NCBI GenBank assembly: GCA_044358925.1
Contig: JBIKNC010000202.1
Span: 1 to 8,131 of the forward strand
Origin: Rohdeia sp044358925
Lineage (GTDB): Bacteria; Planctomycetota; UBA1135; GCA-002686595
Length of the DNA: 8,131 nt
Reading direction: 5' to 3'
The position numbers and the translations under genes are program-made. Positions 5,277 through 8,131 of this stretch are shown here, one piece after another. How positions within the stretch are numbered: the first letter of the stretch is position 1; each line of letters starts with the position of its first letter. Under the pieces are notes generated by a model. The model did not search any database and was not told the DNA's origin. It was given only the letters and a program-made list of their open reading frames with translations.

Positions 5277-5884
5277 GGAAGTCCTTGCCCGCCCGTCCGT
5301 GTCGGGACGGGAGCGCGGTCTCGAAGCACACACGGCCTGAGGACAGGCGTGCGGCGTGGTGGATGGCGTCGGAACCTTGCCAGGGAGCCGACCGGCGGAC
5401 GCGGGCCGAAACGTCGGCGCCCGGAGAGTTTGGGCGCAGTCGAACCGGTCGCGAGCGAGGTGGCACAGGACGTGCCCGGAACCTCGAACGCGCATTGTAG
5501 CCGAGCTGTCCAGTCGGGCCGCCCCGCGGCCTCGATTGGTGGTTCGCGAGCACCGGCGGGTGGACCGTCGGAAGCACGATCTCGTCCGTCGCCGGGCCCA
5601 TCGAGGGGCCCATCGAACGGGCCGTCGCTCGTGCTGCCCAGGCCGGGACGGCACGGCAGCGCGAGGACCGCCAGCAGCGTGGCAAAGGCCACACGCGCCG
5701 GGTGTTCGGCCGCCTTCGAGAGCCAGCGCGCCGCCAGGTCGAGCGTGACCGGCGTGTGCAACGGCGGCACCCAGCCGGGGCCGAGCAGCACGAGGGCGCC
5801 GAACACGGCGAACGCCGCGCCGATCGCGCGGCGCCATGGACGTGCCGCCGCCGCGACCGTCGAACGGGAGTGTGAGTCCTGCAT
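5273..5884 (-). CDS. Small two-helix membrane protein of unknown function, uncertain 3' end
   Basis: I do not recognise this 203-residue ORF. Residues 1-19 are polar and basic, about 20-41 and 62-78 are hydrophobic helices, and 86-101 hold four xDGP-type repeats (SDGP, FDGP, LDGP, GDGR). The basic start ahead of the first helix fits a cytoplasmic N-terminus. Codons are strongly G/C-ending up to about position 5600. Beyond that the third-position bias weakens sharply and the remaining 100 or so residues are Arg/Pro-rich with no protein-like pattern. The reading frame closes at an ATGA overlap with the next gene, which would normally support coupling. Here, however, all three minus-strand frames are open across this stretch, so the overlap may be fortuitous. 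A lost stop codon, a frameshift near 5600, or a spurious tail are all possible. There is no clear Shine-Dalgarno sequence before the ATG at 5884. Confidence 0.45.
   Translation of the reverse strand: MQDSHSRSTVAAAARPWRRAIGAAFAVFGALVLLGPGWVPPLHTPVTLDLAARWLSKAAEHPARVAFATLLAVLALPCRPGLGSTSDGPFDGPLDGPGDGRDRASDGPPAGAREPPIEAAGRPDWTARLQCAFEVPGTSCATSLATGSTAPKLSGRRRFGPRPPVGSLARFRRHPPRRTPVLRPCVLRDRAPVPTRTGGQGLP
5277..5493 (-). other. Stretch with weak coding character; probable leader of the downstream gene
   Basis: This stretch lies formally inside the tail of the small membrane ORF but, read by eye, no minus-strand frame keeps the G/C third-position bias seen in the surrounding genes. It follows the TACAAT element and ends with a hairpin and a good Shine-Dalgarno sequence. 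It is better explained as an untranslated leader of the radical SAM-like gene than as coding sequence. No plus-strand frame looks protein-like here either. Confidence 0.4.
5292..5311 (-). promoter_or_regulatory. Hairpin directly upstream of the Shine-Dalgarno of the radical SAM-like gene
   Basis: The arms cccgtcc (5292-5298) and ggacggg (5305-5311) are perfect 7-bp complements around a 6-base loop. In the minus-strand transcript the hairpin ends 5 nt before the AAGGA Shine-Dalgarno sequence (5282-5286) of the gene starting at 5276. It could help keep the site open or shelter it. No ligand-binding fold is recognised, so any regulatory role is inferred from position. Confidence 0.4.
5494..5499 (-). 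promoter_or_regulatory. Candidate -10 element TACAAT
   Basis: On the minus strand this hexamer matches TATAAT at five of six positions, which stands out in DNA this GC-rich. Transcription from it would begin near 5487 and give a leader of roughly 210 nt before the ATG at 5276, driving the radical SAM-like gene, ispH and the ABC ATPase gene. No -35 hexamer is found at the normal 16-18 bp spacing; TGGACA occurs only 7 bp upstream, which is too close. A sigma-70-type assignment is tentative. Confidence 0.3.
5582..5629 (-). repeat. 12-bp tandem repeat encoding xDGP units
   Basis: Four 12-bp units occur at 5582-5593, 5594-5605, 5606-5617 and 5618-5629. The middle two are gggcccatcgag and gggcccatcgaa on the plus strand, differing only in the last base; the outer two are degenerate. 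On the minus strand they encode SDGP, FDGP, LDGP and GDGR at residues 86-101 of the small membrane ORF. The repeat lies at the point where coding character fades. Confidence 0.7.
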
Positions 5885-5932
5885 GTCCACACAGACCGCA
5901 TCGACCCTGGTGCGGTGTCGGGTGGGCTCGCG

Positions 5933-5954
5933 AAAATCCGCGCCGCTGCGCGCG
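5933..5954 (-). terminator. Weak hairpin with T tract after the DUF2142 gene
   Basis: On the minus strand cgcgc (5954-5950) and gcgcg (5943-5939) form a 5-bp stem around a 6-base loop, followed by ga and then TTTT (5936-5933). It starts 8 bp past the stop codon of the DUF2142-type gene and lies in the 77-bp gap before the small membrane ORF. The stem is short and the T tract has only four bases, so termination would be partial at most. Confidence 0.3.
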
Positions 5955-5961
5955 CACCCCG

Positions 5962-7731
5962 TCACTCGCGAACGAGCGATCGCGGCGCGCTGCGCGGCAC
6001 GTCGAGCGCCGCTTCGCCGCGCATGCGGTCGGGCACCACCCGCACCTGCCAGAACACGCGCGAGCCGACCGGCAGACTCGCCCAGAGGTCGGGCGGCAGA
6101 CTCCAGCGCCCGGAGTTCACGTCGGCGCGCAGCGTCTCGAACGTGCCGCCCATGAACGGGCCGTGCTCGAGCCACAGGTGCAGCGTGACGACTCGCTCGG
6201 CCGGCACGTCGAACACGAACGTCGGCGAGTCGACGAGCCGCGCGCCGTCGGCGGGTTCGTGAACGTCGATCGACGCGTCGGCCGAGTGCGGCGCGACGCC
6301 GATCGATCCACAGAACGCGGCGAGCAGTGGGTCGGCCGCAGGTGAGGCGGAGTACGCGCGCGGCACGACGACGAAGGCCGTGTGCAGTGCGTCGACGGCC
6401 GCGGCCGCGAGCAGCGCGAACACGAACACCGGTGCGCCGCGCTTCGAACGTGCGGCGAGCGCCGCGAGTCCGGCGCCGACGACGAGTGCGAGCGCGCCGA
6501 CGGCCGGGAACAGGTAGCGCCCTTGCGCCTGTTTGAAGTCGAGGTTGTACGCGACGACTTGTGCGAGACCGAGTGCGAGCACCGGCGCTGCGAGTGCGAC
6601 CGCGCGCCACGGCGTGCCGCGTCCGAGCACGAGGCCGACGACGCCGAGGAGGGCCGCCGCGCCCCAGCCCCACAGCGAATGATCGGGCACCGAGACGGCG
6701 TTCGAGCCGAACACACCCACGAGACTGTGGCCGAGTTCCTGCGGGAAGAGTTGCGTGAGGTAGACACGGCGCGCTTCACCGAGTTCCATGCCGACCTGCT
6801 GCGCGAGGTGCGCGATCGAGCTCACCTCGTACGCCTCGGCGTGCACGCCGCGCGCGAGCGGCTCGCCGTAGCGCGCTTCGTTCTCGAGCACGAACGGAGC
6901 CAATGCGGCGAGCGCGAGCGCGAGCGCAGCGCCGCACCGCACGAGTGCGACGGCGCGACGTTCACTGCGCCACACGACGCGCACTGCGGCCGCAGCGGCC
7001 GGCGCGAACAGGAACAGCGCCGTCAACTTCGTCGCGAGTGCCGCGCCGATCGCGAGGCCGAGTGCGAGTGCGTCGAACCAGCTCACGGCGACGGCGCGCC
7101 GCTCGTCCGCGAACGTCCACACACGCGCCAGCACGAACAGCGCGGCGAAACACAGCAGCGTGCCGAGTGCGCCGTTGTCGAGCACCGCATGTGCGTACTG
7201 CCACTGCGGCAGACACGCGAGCAGTCCCGTCGCGAGTGTCGCCGCATGCGCTGAGTTCGGCGCGAGACGCCGCACCGTCGCCCACAGCAGCACGAGCGAC
7301 AGCGCGCCGCACACGACCGAGAAGCCGCGCAGCACGAAGAACGCGCGCACTTCGTCCGAGCGCGGCGCCACCTCGTCGTGGCCGTGCCGCAGCGCATACG
7401 GCGCGCGGCCCTCTTCGAACTGCGGCGTCGGCGCGGCGAGGCCGCCGTCCATCACGCGCCCGAGACCCGCGAGCACCGCGTAGTACAGCACCGGGTGGTG
7501 CGCCATCGACGATTCGTGCCAGTGCGTCGCGCGCACGCCGTCCGTCGTGCCGGGCACCCACGGGCGTTCGCCGGTGCGCTCGTACTGGAAGGCGTAGTCG
7601 TGATGCCCCGGTTCGTCGGGACCTTCGTGCGCCGGCACGTTCACGAGGAAGGCACACGCACACGCGACGAACACGGCGAGCGTCGGCGCCAGCGCCGCAA
7701 GGGCTGCGAGCGCCGCGTGGTGCGATTTCAC
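5962..7731 (-). CDS. DUF2142-type polytopic membrane protein, probable GT-C-like glycosyltransferase
   Basis: This 589-residue integral membrane protein resembles the DUF2142 family (PF09913), which looks like GT-C glycosyltransferases using polyprenyl-phosphate sugars. The first helix (about 5-33) is followed by the loop motif HEGPDEPGHH (35-44), whose acidic pair D39/E40 is where GT-C enzymes carry catalytic acids. Further helices lie around 79-92, 130-154, 164-176, 187-206, 219-254, 262-283, 355-370, 376-395, 406-428 and 433-456. QGRYLFPAVG (403-412) is the family's late conserved block. Residues from about 484 form a soluble beta-rich C-terminal domain, probably outside the membrane. The start is GTG at 7731, overlapping the methyltransferase stop as GTGA and preceded by GGAGG with a 4-nt spacer. 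An in-frame ATG at 7824 would run deep into the methyltransferase gene and is rejected. The likely job is envelope glycan assembly; donor and acceptor are unknown. Confidence 0.85.
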   Translation of the reverse strand: MKSHHAALAALAALAPTLAVFVACACAFLVNVPAHEGPDEPGHHDYAFQYERTGERPWVPGTTDGVRATHWHESSMAHHPVLYYAVLAGLGRVMDGGLAAPTPQFEEGRAPYALRHGHDEVAPRSDEVRAFFVLRGFSVVCGALSLVLLWATVRRLAPNSAHAATLATGLLACLPQWQYAHAVLDNGALGTLLCFAALFVLARVWTFADERRAVAVSWFDALALGLAIGAALATKLTALFLFAPAAAAAVRVVWRSERRAVALVRCGAALALALAALAPFVLENEARYGEPLARGVHAEAYEVSSIAHLAQQVGMELGEARRVYLTQLFPQELGHSLVGVFGSNAVSVPDHSLWGWGAAALLGVVGLVLGRGTPWRAVALAAPVLALGLAQVVAYNLDFKQAQGRYLFPAVGALALVVGAGLAALAARSKRGAPVFVFALLAAAAVDALHTAFVVVPRAYSASPAADPLLAAFCGSIGVAPHSADASIDVHEPADGARLVDSPTFVFDVPAERVVTLHLWLEHGPFMGGTFETLRADVNSGRWSLPPDLWASLPVGSRVFWQVRVVPDRMRGEAALDVPRSAPRSLVRE

Positions 7732-8131
7732 TCGCCCTCCGCGCGGGCAGCGCGCTTGCGATCGGCGCGGCGCGCCCAACCGAGCATCGACACTCCGAAC
7801 GGAAGTGTGCGGCGCGAGACCCAAGCGCGCTCACACGCGAACGAGTGGTAGAGCAGCCCGTCGAGCCCGAGCGGCAGCTTCACCGACAGATCCGAGCCGC
7901 CCTTCGCGACGCTGCGCGCGAGCAGCGGGCGCATCATGAAGCGCACGGCCGCGATGGGCGGGAACAGGAGCGTGTTGAAGTACGTGAGGTGTTCGACCCG
8001 GAGGCCCGCAGCCTCGACACGCTCCTTCAATTGCAACTTCCTGTAGCGGCGCTTGTGATGGCTGAGCACGTCCTGCCGGCCCCACAGGAACGGGAACGCC
8101 GGCACGCTGAACAGGAACAAGCCGTCCGGTG
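7728..8131 (-). CDS. Class I SAM-dependent methyltransferase, C-terminal part (truncated by window)
   Basis: Only the last 133 residues are visible; the start and the SAM-binding glycine-rich loop lie beyond the right edge. The fragment opens with PDGLFLFSVPAFPFLWG, the post-motif strand typical of Methyltransf_11/23-type proteins, where a P-G-G/D-G turn leads into a strand ending in a Pro. It continues with HHKRRY, a helix, AAGLRVEHLTYFNTLLFPP and, near the end, LPFGVSMLGWARR. This tail is common in methyltransferases found beside glycosyltransferases and polyprenol-linked sugar genes, which fits the coupled DUF2142 gene downstream. The substrate cannot be inferred. The stop codon at 7728-7730 overlaps the GTG of the next gene. 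Confidence 0.85.
   Translation of the reverse strand, partial: PDGLFLFSVPAFPFLWGRQDVLSHHKRRYRKLQLKERVEAAGLRVEHLTYFNTLLFPPIAAVRFMMRPLLARSVAKGGSDLSVKLPLGLDGLLYHSFACERAWVSRRTLPFGVSMLGWARRADRKRAARAEGE

Noticed and set aside
6382..7254. Plus-strand 290-residue open frame opposite the DUF2142 gene
   Set aside because: It is rich in Arg, Glu and Cys with no fold or motif, and is explained as the antisense of membrane-helix codons.
7732..7824. ATG start for the DUF2142 gene at 7824
   Set aside because: It would overlap the methyltransferase gene by 97 bp and add an Arg-rich stretch before the first helix; the GTG at 7731 has a strong ribosome binding site.
1..8131. Mobile element, prophage or defence system
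   Set aside because: No transposase, integrase, recombinase, toxin, nuclease or reverse transcriptase motif was found in any frame read, and gene content is mostly housekeeping and envelope functions.

Overview
The window is a very GC-rich piece of bacterial chromosome, densely packed with genes and almost free of stop codons on either strand. Long spurious reading frames therefore lie over most real genes. A lipobox signal peptide and the non-mevalonate isoprenoid enzyme IspH point to a bacterium, probably diderm. The phylum cannot be fixed from the sequence; Planctomycetota or Myxococcota-like lineages are guesses.

Layout from left to right. A strong hairpin (1-21) lies just past the end of a minus-strand gene for a secreted deiminase lipoprotein of the agmatine/Porphyromonas-type peptidylarginine deiminase family (54-1610). 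A 156-bp divergent intergenic region with two 13-bp tandem repeat arrays separates it from a plus-strand RluA-family pseudouridine synthase (1767-2591). That gene converges, across a 60-bp gap, on a long run of minus-strand genes filling the rest of the window. Read in transcription order (right to left), these are: the C-terminal part of a class I SAM methyltransferase (7728-8131, cut by the window edge), a DUF2142-type polytopic membrane protein (5962-7731), a small two-helix membrane ORF (5273-5884), a 239-residue protein that looks like a radical SAM barrel without its cluster cysteines (4557-5276), IspH (3578-4540) and an ABC transporter ATPase (2652-3581).

The minus-strand run probably contains two units. 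The methyltransferase and the DUF2142 protein overlap at a GTGA junction behind a GGAGG Shine-Dalgarno sequence; they probably act in cell-envelope glycan or polyprenyl-linked glycolipid biosynthesis. The second unit carries the cysteine-free radical SAM-like protein, IspH and the ABC ATPase. IspH and the ATPase are joined by another GTGA overlap, and no ABC permease is present. A possible promoter and a long leader precede the radical SAM-like gene, but they lie inside the tail of the small membrane ORF, so that ORF's 3' end is uncertain.

I see no RNA genes, insertion sequences, CRISPR arrays, phage genes or defence system. The least ordinary item is the apparently cluster-less radical SAM-like protein placed directly before ispH. 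The repeat arrays and the composition change in the small membrane ORF are secondary points of interest.
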